A DNA stretch of 64,000 nucleotides from assembly GCA_945621435.1 (NCBI GenBank), contig CALZBR010000003.1, forward strand, positions 1 through 64,000. Reading direction: 5' to 3'. Shown in pieces: positions 15,618 through 23,179 of this stretch; position 1 is the first letter of the stretch; every line of letters starts with the position of its first letter. The translations under genes were made by a program, and so were the position numbers. Under the pieces are notes generated by a model, which did not search any database, was not told the origin of the DNA, and was given only the letters and a program-made list of their open reading frames with translations. This DNA is from an uncultured Lachnospiraceae bacterium (GTDB taxonomy: Bacteria > Bacillota > Clostridia > Lachnospirales > Lachnospiraceae).

Positions 15618-17789
15618 TTAGTTGCTACTGGTGCTCTTAGTAACGGAAACCTTCAGATTCTTCACATTACCATTGAAGCCCAGTTTGATATTACACTCAT
15701 TTGTATTATCATCAATCACAAAATCGAGTGTATCACCTTCTTGAACGATTGCATTAACTAGATTTCTGTCAGCCTCCCACAAAGACTTCTGGCTCTTCGG
15801 ATTATTGCTAAAGAACTTCACAACATTTTCCTGTTTGAAATCATTGGTCATAAATCTGAGCATACGTTCTACATATGTACTTACCATTGTTTTGTAAATT
15901 GAATCATACGCATCATCCGACATCGCCATAGTTCTTGCCTTATAAACGGTAAGATTCTTGATTTCCTTGCCCTGCATCTGGCTACTCTCTGATGCAAATA
16001 CAAAACCAAATCCCTTGTTATTAATGGTATTTTTAATGGCATTAGTAAATCCTGTGATTTCTTTACCTAATGTAGTAACCGTTCTCAATGAATGGTCACT
16101 GGATTCAATATCATATCTGATACCAGGATACTTAGGTGACACGCTACTATAATACTCTCGCAGGTATTCCGGACATTGATATGCTGCCACAAGACCTGCC
16201 GCCGCATAAGCTGCACCTACATAAATACCTTCTATCCAAAGTTTCATAACATCTTCTCTGGCTTTGGAAAGTTCCACATTTCCGTCCTCATTCATCTGCA
16301 TTCTGTTGTCCAGAACCACTTCTGACTTATCTTTAGGAACAATTGTAAAATTAGGTAAGCAACAAGATACAAATTCACTGTAATCCTTTTTAGCCATAGG
16401 CTGTGACTTTTCGATAAACTTATCGACACCGGATGTTGCTACATAATTAAAAGTAGTGTCTTCTCCTGTCTGGAAGTTATAGAACACTTGAATCTTAAAT
16501 TCTCTAATCACTTCCATAAGGCTAGAAAGTGCCTCCATTGTATTGCCTTCTGCCTTCTCAACTACTGCGTTACCCTTAAATCTCTGTCTTGTAGCTTTCC
16601 TGCTTTGACTTGCCTCTAATTCAATGTTAGGAACAATACCAAGCCATACAGTATTACTATAATCATTCTTGGTATTCACAGAATTTAAATATGTAGTCAA
16701 ACGCTCTATATTTGCACTATTAACCAACATGTCCAGTCTGGTATTGGTAACCAAAAGGCTGGGACGCATGCCCTTCTCCTTGGTATTGTATTGTTCAAAG
16801 AATACTCTTACGCCTAAAAGCTTCTCTACCAACGGCTTAACAGTCTTAATGAAATCATCCTTTGCGCTCTTATAAAACTCAAGGTAGGTATTATAATTGT
16901 TCATTTCCTGCTCTACATTTACGTCTGCATTGGTCACAGCCGTCATGGGGCAGAAAGTTCTGACAACCAAACTTCTAACATATTCCGAAGGTTCTTCATT
17001 TACTGCATCATAATCATCCTTAAACGCCTCTACCAAACCGGTATTTGTTTCGGTTGTGGTAAGTGCCATCAGTTCATTCTTGTCTTTCTTTTCAATTTCC
17101 AGAACCTTCAGTTCACCATTTTCATTCATGGAAAGCATACCTAACTGAAGCGCGCTTTCCTGCTTCTTTCCAGATGACTGCGTTAACAAAAGTCTGGTCT
17201 TAATATCCTCAATCGCCAGCGGAAGCATAGCCATGACATTGTTGTAATTTTGGCTCGCCTCTTCAAACTTGTAATTCAGTTTGTCACCAATATCCAGTTT
17301 CTTAGGATCGCCATCTTCCAATTTTTCATATTCACCATACAAATAATGAATTTCTTTACGAACCTGCTTAATATCCCTCATGATTTTTTTCGGAGAAATC
17401 ATGTCTAAAATTTTCTCAAATTTGAAATCGACATTGATAATTCCTTGAGATCTTTTCGTATCCATAATAGTAAACAGCATATTCAAGAAATCATTCTGTC
17501 TATTCAAGGGAATCTCCGAAATATATTCCTCAGGAATATTTTCAGGTTTCTCCAATGTGTAAGCCACGCTCTGTGTAGCTGCATTGAAGAAAGAATAAAC
17601 TACCGGCTGAAACTTATCCAGAAACTCATCAAAGCTATGCACCAGCAAATGGCTGTGTATTTCTTTGATTTTAGCATCATCTAAGCTTTCCAGTCCTTTC
17701 GTGTCCCCTACCAAAGTCAGCAAATCCAACTTTTCAGGATTGATTTCCTCAAAAAGCATTGTTCGGTTTGTTTGTGTAATTACTTCCAT
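15618..17789 (-). CDS. main contractile-sheath-like protein (TssB/TssC-type candidate)
   Basis: A 723-residue soluble protein. Near residue 50 HSFDEFLDKFQPVVYSFF resembles the TssB-like SF.DF.P motif. Residues about 130-220 form a long helical/coiled insertion. The central part (FFEQYNTKEKGMRPSLLVTN, WLGIVPNIELE) and the block AAYAAAGLVAAYQCPEYLRE are typical of contractile-sheath handshake and TssC-like cores. The end is a beta-rich domain (ECNIKLGFNGNVKNLKVSV). It is larger than TssC (about 500), compatible with a TssB-TssC-like fusion. It is immediately upstream of the tube genes and has a paralogue at 5733-7790. Sheath role is inference from motif, size and neighbours. Confidence 0.65.
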   Translation of the reverse strand: MEVITQTNRTMLFEEINPEKLDLLTLVGDTKGLESLDDAKIKEIHSHLLVHSFDEFLDKFQPVVYSFFNAATQSVAYTLEKPENIPEEYISEIPLNRQNDFLNMLFTIMDTKRSQGIINVDFKFEKILDMISPKKIMRDIKQVRKEIHYLYGEYEKLEDGDPKKLDIGDKLNYKFEEASQNYNNVMAMLPLAIEDIKTRLLLTQSSGKKQESALQLGMLSMNENGELKVLEIEKKDKNELMALTTTETNTGLVEAFKDDYDAVNEEPSEYVRSLVVRTFCPMTAVTNADVNVEQEMNNYNTYLEFYKSAKDDFIKTVKPLVEKLLGVRVFFEQYNTKEKGMRPSLLVTNTRLDMLVNSANIERLTTYLNSVNTKNDYSNTVWLGIVPNIELEASQSRKATRQRFKGNAVVEKAEGNTMEALSSLMEVIREFKIQVFYNFQTGEDTTFNYVATSGVDKFIEKSQPMAKKDYSEFVSCCLPNFTIVPKDKSEVVLDNRMQMNEDGNVELSKAREDVMKLWIEGIYVGAAYAAAGLVAAYQCPEYLREYYSSVSPKYPGIRYDIESSDHSLRTVTTLGKEITGFTNAIKNTINNKGFGFVFASESSQMQGKEIKNLTVYKARTMAMSDDAYDSIYKTMVSTYVERMLRFMTNDFKQENVVKFFSNNPKSQKSLWEADRNLVNAIVQEGDTLDFVIDDNTNECNIKLGFNGNVKNLKVSVTKSTSSN

Positions 17790-17813
17790 TTTTTTATCCT
17801 TTCTTTGTTTTAT

Positions 17814-18689
17814 TTACATTTGTAACATTAGTTGTAACAAAAAAATGCTCTTAAATCTTTTCTCTTTGTTTCTATTTAGTGTGCTCAATATTACCTTTTC
17901 CAGTAATGGCGGTATATCTATAAATTCTGAAATTGGTGGAATGTCCTCCTGCTCATCATAGTCATCCGGTTCCGGCAATTGACTATCGGTTAGTACATAA
18001 TAAAGCACTGCACCTATACTATAAATATCTGCTCGATAGTCTATCTTTCCTCCATGATACAACTCCGGAGCTGAATATCCGCGACTTACAAAAACCATAT
18101 CATTTTGTTTTTTGTCCCTAAAACTTGCCGAACCAAAATCAATCAGTGTAACATGTTTGTCTTCGTCATCCAGAATAATGTTCGAAGGCTTTATATCGCA
18201 ATGTATAATCCCTCTTTTGTGAATCTGCCTCACAATCGCAACTAACTGCTGCATAGCCAATCGAACCGAATAATCCTCACCATTTTCAATATAATCTTGT
18301 AAGCTTTTTCCTCTAATTCTTTTAGTTATTAAATACTGCGTTCCATTTTCCGTAAATGAATCTAGATATTCCAGAACGCAACCTTCATATGGTTTTTTTA
18401 AACCTTTCAATCTTAATATGCACTCACATTCTGCATCAAAGGCTTTCTTGAATTTCTGAAATTGGTCTTTATACCCTCTACTTTTGCAAACAACCGTTTT
18501 TCCATCCATGTCTCTATTCGCAATACTATATGGCATAAATTCTTTTATTACAATTTCTCGGTTTTCTTGAAAATCCTCACCAAAATATACGATTCCTGTC
18601 TGTCCCAGATAATGAACTTCTCGTATTTCATATCGTTGGTGTAAAACAACTTGGGGTGCAAGTGCTATATCACTTACTTCAATACCCAT
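17814..18689 (-). CDS. Hanks-type Ser/Thr protein kinase
   Basis: A 291-residue soluble kinase. It has the glycine-rich region (LGQTGIVYFGED), catalytic lysine (IVIKEF), catalytic loop IIHCDIKPSNIIL, the DFGSASF metal loop and the GYSAPELY activation-segment end. Unlike PrkC/PASTA kinases it has no TM segment or extracellular domain. It lies 24 nt upstream of the sheath gene and downstream of the vWA gene. With the PP2C, FHA and vWA products it resembles the PpkA-PppA-Fha post-translational control of Proteobacterial T6SS. Likely targets are threonines in the FHA proteins or baseplate, by analogy. All catalytic residues are present. Confidence 0.9.
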   Translation of the reverse strand: MGIEVSDIALAPQVVLHQRYEIREVHYLGQTGIVYFGEDFQENREIVIKEFMPYSIANRDMDGKTVVCKSRGYKDQFQKFKKAFDAECECILRLKGLKKPYEGCVLEYLDSFTENGTQYLITKRIRGKSLQDYIENGEDYSVRLAMQQLVAIVRQIHKRGIIHCDIKPSNIILDDEDKHVTLIDFGSASFRDKKQNDMVFVSRGYSAPELYHGGKIDYRADIYSIGAVLYYVLTDSQLPEPDDYDEQEDIPPISEFIDIPPLLEKVILSTLNRNKEKRFKSIFLLQLMLQM

Positions 18690-18714
18690 TCATTTCCTCT
18701 CTTCTGCATTATCA

Positions 18715-20490
18715 TTACAAACAATCCATTTTTGCAGTATATTTCAACTCAATTTCGGATGCATTTTCTGCAAAGGATATAAACAAAACATCTCCTGAAC
18801 GAACAGTTACGGGCTTATTTGCCCTAACATTTTGTTCTCCTAAAAAGATACCGCCTTCCATGCAATGCACCAGCAACAACTCGCTTCGGTTCTTGCCCGG
18901 ATAAAAACACACTTTTCCAATATCCTTAAAATTCTCCTTTATCCCCTTACTTAATAACAATTCCTCTAATGTTACTCCTTCAGGCGGATAATCTTCTAAA
19001 TTCCAACACATATCTACAGCTTCATTTTTACTTTTTAAATCAATAAAATAGGCTTTTAGGATACCCGAAATGGCCTTCTGCTCTTTTTTATTACCAAACA
19101 GCACCGCTTTTACAATATATATGCAAATACCAACCGCTATCAAGAGAATTAAACCAATTAATATAACCGTAAGAATCCCTTGATATTCCTTCCACGCCGG
19201 CTGTATTTCTAAGCTAAAGTTTATTTCAGTCTTATTTTGTTTACTGTCTTCTGCTGTTATTAAGTATTGATTCTCTCCTGATTTCGTAATATCAATACTA
19301 ATCATACTTCCAGACAACGTGCATGTAGCCTCTCCTTGATTTTGCACAACATCATATTTGACAATATCGTTGTCTACATCTTCAAACAGACTACTAACAT
19401 CCATTGTCAAAGGAGTTTTGTCTGTATATATTAATTTTGAAACATCCACTCCCGTTGGAGCTTGTCCGGGTTCCTCTACGGGTATATAAACATATTCCGG
19501 TGTAGGCTCTACCGGTGTTTCTTTCTCAATCTTAACAGTTCCCGTTATTATTGTTGTAGGATTTTCGACAGTATAAATGGTTTTAAGATTATACTGTCCC
19601 TTTTCATCCATTCTCTGAATTAAATAATTATTTCCTTGGAAAACCTGTACACCTTCCCCCACATTCACAATTTCACAATCAGACATGCTTTCTGTGGAAA
19701 AAAACACCTCATAACATTTTTGATTTTCTTTTAACTCTGTTGAAGTTTCAAATCTATTAACAACCTCTGATATTTCCTCAGTCTGAAAGCTTACTTTACC
19801 ATATTCATATCCATAGAAAAATGTACTCAATACCACCTGAATAAACTGAGGTGCATTATTTACAACCGTTGTGCTGCCCCCGGTTGAAGCAGTTGCTACT
19901 GACAACAGACCTGTATCCTGATTATAAGCGTTTGTATAACCTACCACATTAATCATGATATCATTCTCTATCGCCAAGTCAGTACTGGTCTTTATATCTG
20001 CATCAGAATCTGCAGTTGTTCTATCTGTTTTGCTATTTTCAAGATCAGTATTTCCATCTGATACCATAATAATGAAAGAATTATCATACTCTAATTGTGA
20101 ATCCGTAATAGCCTTAGTCGCCGCAAGAAGCCCTAAGCCATTATCTGTTTCACCCTGAAATTGTAAAGCATCCAAAGCTTCAATAAGCTGTTCTTTTCCA
20201 TCCGAATTGCCCATTGAAATCAATCCGCTATGGTAAACAATTTGGTCATTGTATGCTGTTACACTCAAGTAATCCGTTTCATTACACACATCCATGAAAA
20301 GTTTAATCAATTCTATGGAGTGCCTTTGAGAATCCGTTTGTTTCATGGAGCCACTGACATCAATCGCAATAGATATTGCATTACATTCTGTTGTCTCTTG
20401 AGTCCCCTCTGCACTTACTTGTAATGGTACTGCTACAAAAAACAACATTGTCATCACTATGCAAAGGATTTTTTTACATTTACTTATCAT
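18715..20490 (-). CDS. secreted/membrane vWA-domain protein
   Basis: A 591-residue type I membrane protein. A signal peptide covers residues 1-28 (MTMLFFVAVPLQVSAEG around cleavage). A vWA domain follows with a full MIDAS: DVSGSM at 44-49, then later T and D residues (DNGLGL, MVSDGNTDL). After an Ig-like/linker region (ETPVEPTPEYVYIPVEEPG) there is one TM segment near 435-458 and a cytoplasmic domain of about 120 residues with a partial FHA-like look (GGIFLGEQNVRANKP). It probably senses or binds something outside and signals inward, or anchors the apparatus to the envelope. It sits just upstream of the kinase. A vWA protein is not part of the core T6SS set. Confidence 0.8.
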   Translation of the reverse strand: MISKCKKILCIVMTMLFFVAVPLQVSAEGTQETTECNAISIAIDVSGSMKQTDSQRHSIELIKLFMDVCNETDYLSVTAYNDQIVYHSGLISMGNSDGKEQLIEALDALQFQGETDNGLGLLAATKAITDSQLEYDNSFIIMVSDGNTDLENSKTDRTTADSDADIKTSTDLAIENDIMINVVGYTNAYNQDTGLLSVATASTGGSTTVVNNAPQFIQVVLSTFFYGYEYGKVSFQTEEISEVVNRFETSTELKENQKCYEVFFSTESMSDCEIVNVGEGVQVFQGNNYLIQRMDEKGQYNLKTIYTVENPTTIITGTVKIEKETPVEPTPEYVYIPVEEPGQAPTGVDVSKLIYTDKTPLTMDVSSLFEDVDNDIVKYDVVQNQGEATCTLSGSMISIDITKSGENQYLITAEDSKQNKTEINFSLEIQPAWKEYQGILTVILIGLILLIAVGICIYIVKAVLFGNKKEQKAISGILKAYFIDLKSKNEAVDMCWNLEDYPPEGVTLEELLLSKGIKENFKDIGKVCFYPGKNRSELLLVHCMEGGIFLGEQNVRANKPVTVRSGDVLFISFAENASEIELKYTAKMDCL

Positions 20491-20517
20491 CTTTCTGTTC
20501 TCTTCAAATGTTTTTCA

Positions 20518-20955
20518 TTATTTAGGTCGAAAACCAAAAAAGCTGGCAAACTGATCACTTACGTCATTTAAATTCACTTCTCCGGGCTTTTTACTTTCTT
20601 TTTTCTTGTTACTGACTTCATCAAACATCATATCGCCAAAATCCATTTTAAAATTTTGGGCAGTAAAACCGGAAAAAGGATTAGTCGTCTGAGTTTTTCT
20701 TCTCGCACCTTGCGGCTCACTATTTGCAGACGAACTGGAGTCTCTTTGCTTGTTTTCATCATATTCCTTACGTTTTTCTTCATCACCCAGTATCGAATAT
20801 GCCTCATTAATTTCTGTAAACTTCTTCTCGGCCTCAGCATTTCCATTATTTGTATCGGGATGGTATTGCTTTGCCAGCTTACGAAATGCTTTTTTTATTG
20901 TTGCTGCATCAGCATCTCTTTGTACACCTAAAATTTTATAATAATCTTTACGCAT
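20518..20955 (-). CDS. J-domain (DnaJ-like) co-chaperone
   Basis: A 145-residue protein. Residues 4-66 are a J domain ([20 protein letters not shown], then YHPDTNN with the HPD tripeptide and [12 protein letters not shown]). The rest is low-complexity with a Gly/Ser-rich linker and a basic/aromatic tail ([12 protein letters not shown]). It lacks the zinc-finger and client-binding domains of DnaJ, so it is a specialised activator. Its natural partner is the Hsp70-like ATPase at 7811-10486 in the same operon. It starts 3 nt after the zinc-ribbon gene. J-domain assignment is secure; partner is inferred. Confidence 0.9.
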   Translation of the reverse strand: MRKDYYKILGVQRDADAATIKKAFRKLAKQYHPDTNNGNAEAEKKFTEINEAYSILGDEEKRKEYDENKQRDSSSSANSEPQGARRKTQTTNPFSGFTAQNFKMDFGDMMFDEVSNKKKESKKPGEVNLNDVSDQFASFFGFRPK

Positions 20956-20958
20956 ACA

Positions 20959-21261
20959 CTATCTCCTGCCTACAGATGACTTACATGCCGGGCATGTCGT
21001 ACAAGATTCGGATACAGGTGCATAACATTTTTTACAAATTATAATTCCTTGCTTTCTTACAACTTGATTACTTCCCTGCATCATACTTACATTATTATTT
21101 TCTTGTTGAGAAGACTTAACTTTCCACACATCCCGTTTTGCAAAATCAAGCAGAATATTTTGTTTTTTTATAACATTTAAAATCAATACCAATGAAACTA
21201 CAGATATCACAATGGAAATAATACTTACCACTAACAACACATAAATCATACCATTATTCAT
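20959..21261 (-). CDS. small one-TM protein with C-terminal zinc ribbon
   Basis: A 100-residue protein. One N-terminal TM helix (residues 6-27, VLLVVSIISIVISVVSLVLI) is followed by a short basic stretch and a C-terminal double CxxC zinc ribbon (IICKKCYAPV, then TCPACKSSVGRR). It may anchor other components to the membrane through the ribbon. The zinc-ribbon/FHA protein in the same operon (13339-13884) shows that ribbons recur in this system. No further function can be assigned. Confidence 0.62.
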   Translation of the reverse strand: MNNGMIYVLLVVSIISIVISVVSLVLILNVIKKQNILLDFAKRDVWKVKSSQQENNNVSMMQGSNQVVRKQGIIICKKCYAPVSESCTTCPACKSSVGRR

Positions 21262-21288
21262 AAATACTTATTCCTTTTCTGTTTATCC

Positions 21289-22194
21289 TTACTCAACGTA
21301 AAATGTATACTCTTCATCAACAAATTTAATTTTTGTACCATTAAAAATTTCCACTGTAGCCTTGCCAGGAATGGCCTTGCCGTCTACATAAGTTTTATTG
21401 GTAGAATTGTTGTCAATAATAAAATAGCTGTTTCCTCTTACTATGATTTCAGCATGTTTCCTACTGATTACATCCTTATCAATCAATAAATCCACATCTT
21501 CTTTTCCAATCCAAAAACTGGCCTTATTGATAATTACTATTCTGCCACTTACACTATGTACTAACTTGAGAACAGGTGATGCTTCCGCCACTCTACCCAA
21601 TCGCTGTGAAGGAGTTGATTTTAAGGCTGTATCCCAAAAAGATGGGTCCAAAACGCCTGTTTCACCATTATTAGGTTGCCCCATATAATTTACCTGTCTA
21701 CTTTGATTTGGCTGCCCATTGTATTGCTTTTCTAAATTCTCCCAGTATGAAACATCCAAAACACCTGTTTCGCCGTCTGCCGGCATCTGTGTAGCTTTTG
21801 TTTTCAAAGGATTTTGAGTGTTTATAGGTGTATCCCCAGTAATATAATTTTTTATATCCAACAGCTCTACACCATTCCATGTATCATCCAAAAATCTTAA
21901 AAAAGCTGTTACCTTATTACAATCCTCTTCTCCATCAAAAATACACTCAAAGGTAAAATCCTTTAAAAAAGATTTGATTCTCCCACCTTCATATATAGAT
22001 TCTTCAGTTACTAACTGAAACTGTACCTGTGAATTTTTTAATGTCATTTTGTCCAAATCCAAGACAACCTGTATACCTTCACCTTGTACCTTTTTAATCA
22101 TATCAATAATTTGCTTTACTATATCAAAATATGTCAAAACACTTATATATTCTTTAATATATTTCTTCAGTCCATCTCCAGAATTCGTCTTCAT
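21289..22194 (-). CDS. FHA-domain protein, first gene of the contractile-system operon
   Basis: A 301-residue soluble protein from the ATG at 22194; the upstream TTG at 22236 lacks an RBS. The N-terminal about 120 residues are helical/mixed and not recognised. Two nearly identical short linker motifs follow (GETGVLDVSYWENL and GETGVLDPSFWDTAL), each with a conserved threonine, which look like phospho-acceptor/FHA-ligand repeats. The C-terminal about 95 residues are an FHA domain: FWIGKEDVDL, VISRKHAEII, NNSTNKTYVDG, all binding residues canonical. It lies directly downstream of the operon promoter. Likely a phospho-reader that could recruit partners via the duplicated threonine motif. Confidence 0.82.
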   Translation of the reverse strand: MKTNSGDGLKKYIKEYISVLTYFDIVKQIIDMIKKVQGEGIQVVLDLDKMTLKNSQVQFQLVTEESIYEGGRIKSFLKDFTFECIFDGEEDCNKVTAFLRFLDDTWNGVELLDIKNYITGDTPINTQNPLKTKATQMPADGETGVLDVSYWENLEKQYNGQPNQSRQVNYMGQPNNGETGVLDPSFWDTALKSTPSQRLGRVAEASPVLKLVHSVSGRIVIINKASFWIGKEDVDLLIDKDVISRKHAEIIVRGNSYFIIDNNSTNKTYVDGKAIPGKATVEIFNGTKIKFVDEEYTFYVE

Positions 22195-22251
22195 ATTTTC
22201 ACCAATCTTTCCATTTCGTAATAACAAAATGCCCAATTTTACTCATTATTT

Positions 22252-22279
22252 ATTTTACCATATTTTTCCATTATGTCAA
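22252..22279 (-). promoter_or_regulatory. sigma-A-like promoter of the contractile-system operon
   Basis: On the minus strand: TTGACA (22279-22274), 16-bp spacer, then TAAAAT (22257-22252) with TGG directly upstream (extended -10). Expected transcription start is near 22245, about 50 nt before the ATG at 22194. All genes leftward are co-oriented with small gaps, so it could drive the whole locus. Confidence 0.7.
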
Positions 22280-22323
22280 TTCTGTACATACAATTCTATG
22301 CCCAACATGAAGTATCAAAACTT

Positions 22324-22354
22324 CTTGTAATAAAATTGTAATAATTCTTACAAG
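22324..22354. promoter_or_regulatory. direct/inverted repeat upstream of operon promoter
   Basis: TTGTAATAA occurs twice in direct orientation 11 bp apart (22325-22333 and 22336-22344). The flanks form a 7-bp inverted pair, CTTGTAA (22324-22330) and TTACAAG (22348-22354). It lies about 45-75 bp upstream of the -35. One helical turn between repeats suggests a regulator site, but AT-rich sequence makes chance similarity possible. Confidence 0.4.
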
Positions 22355-22441
22355 ATGCTTGATTACGGACCCTTAAAAACAACTTTTTCTCCTATAGTGT
22401 ACAATCAAAAAGTGATCGATGTATTTTCACGTGCAAAATAC

Positions 22442-22466
22442 AAAAGGAGAGGCCTTAAACCTCTCC
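22442..22466 (-). terminator. intrinsic terminator of the parMR-side transcript
   Basis: A 7-bp GC-rich stem (GGAGAGG/CCTCTCC) with a 7-nt loop, followed by TTTT on the minus strand. It overlaps the last codons of the small gene ending at 22455, and insulates the operon promoter at 22252 from upstream transcription. Confidence 0.7.
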
Positions 22467-22676
22467 CATCATCATATTCCTCTCCTGATACTCCTGTAGT
22501 ATCCTTTTCAGTTCTGCAATTTCTTCCCTTGTTATCCGCTCAATTTCCTCCTGCGTATGCAAAAAATAAAAAGACGGCGGAAAGAGCGAAAAGCAACTCC
22601 CGTTCAGCATACGCCACTGATAATCCATATCCATTAATTTCAAACGGAACATTATTTTCCTAAACAGTCTTCTCAT
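22455..22676 (-). CDS. small protein of unknown function
   Basis: A 73-residue product from the ATG at 22676, which has GGAGGGG 5 nt upstream; an in-frame start at 22733 is less likely. It begins with a basic amphipathic segment (MRRLFRKIMFRLKLM) and ends in a charged helix (HTQEEIERITREEIAELKR). It lies downstream of the ParR-like gene and could be a further partition or regulatory protein. Not recognised. Confidence 0.45.
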   Translation of the reverse strand: MRRLFRKIMFRLKLMDMDYQWRMLNGSCFSLFPPSFYFLHTQEEIERITREEIAELKRILQEYQERNMMMGEV

Positions 22677-22790
22677 GTATTCCCCTCCGTCCTTTTCCAC
22701 TGCTCTATCTTCATCCCTCAAACACTTAGCCAATTATCCCACAAACTTTCATTATAAGCAATTGTATTTTAATTTATGATGGTTTTGAAA

Positions 22791-23174
22791 TTATTGCTGT
22801 TGAAATGCAGCAAGTGAAGCCATAATACCACTTAATGCATCCTCATCCAGACTCGTAAACACATCTTCCTTTTTGTGCTCCGACTCCTTTTTAGGTAATT
22901 TCTCTAAAGCAACCGTCTTTACAGGCATTCCCATCTGACTTTCCCGCTCCTCAATTACCTGAAGCACTACTCTGCGAATCCGTTCATAATCATAAGCACC
23001 AGCAGTGGGAACTAATTCCCCACTTTCCTGCATGTCCTGATACAGCATTACCGCCTTCACAATGTACTGTGCCTTCCCACGGCTCATGCTGTTTAATAGT
23101 TCTGCTACATAAACATGGTCGGGATCATCCCGCTTGAAACCTATTGTTGTAATATACGGATTTTTCTTTGCCAT
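22791..23174 (-). CDS. ParR-like adaptor (plasmid segregation)
   Basis: A 127-residue protein directly downstream of the ParM-like gene (5-nt gap). The N-terminal half (ITTIGFKRDDPDHVYVAELL, then SRGKAQYIVKAVMLYQD) has the ribbon-helix-helix look of ParR/StbB adaptors that bind centromere repeats and cap the ParM filament. The C-terminal part is acidic and helical (LDEDALSGIMASLAAFQQQ), the part that would contact the filament. Assignment rests on size, pattern and gene order. Confidence 0.65.
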   Translation of the reverse strand: MAKKNPYITTIGFKRDDPDHVYVAELLNSMSRGKAQYIVKAVMLYQDMQESGELVPTAGAYDYERIRRVVLQVIEERESQMGMPVKTVALEKLPKKESEHKKEDVFTSLDEDALSGIMASLAAFQQQ

Positions 23175-23179
23175 GGCAA

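Noticed and set aside
22195-22236. Longer FHA gene start (TTG at 22236)
   Set aside because: No ribosome binding site, and it lies within about 10 nt of the predicted transcription start.
1-22279. Ordinary prophage tail module
   Set aside because: No capsid, portal, terminase, tape-measure or lysis genes are seen, while kinase, phosphatase, FHA, vWA and Hsp70 genes are. A non-T6SS tail-like particle (eCIS) is still possible.
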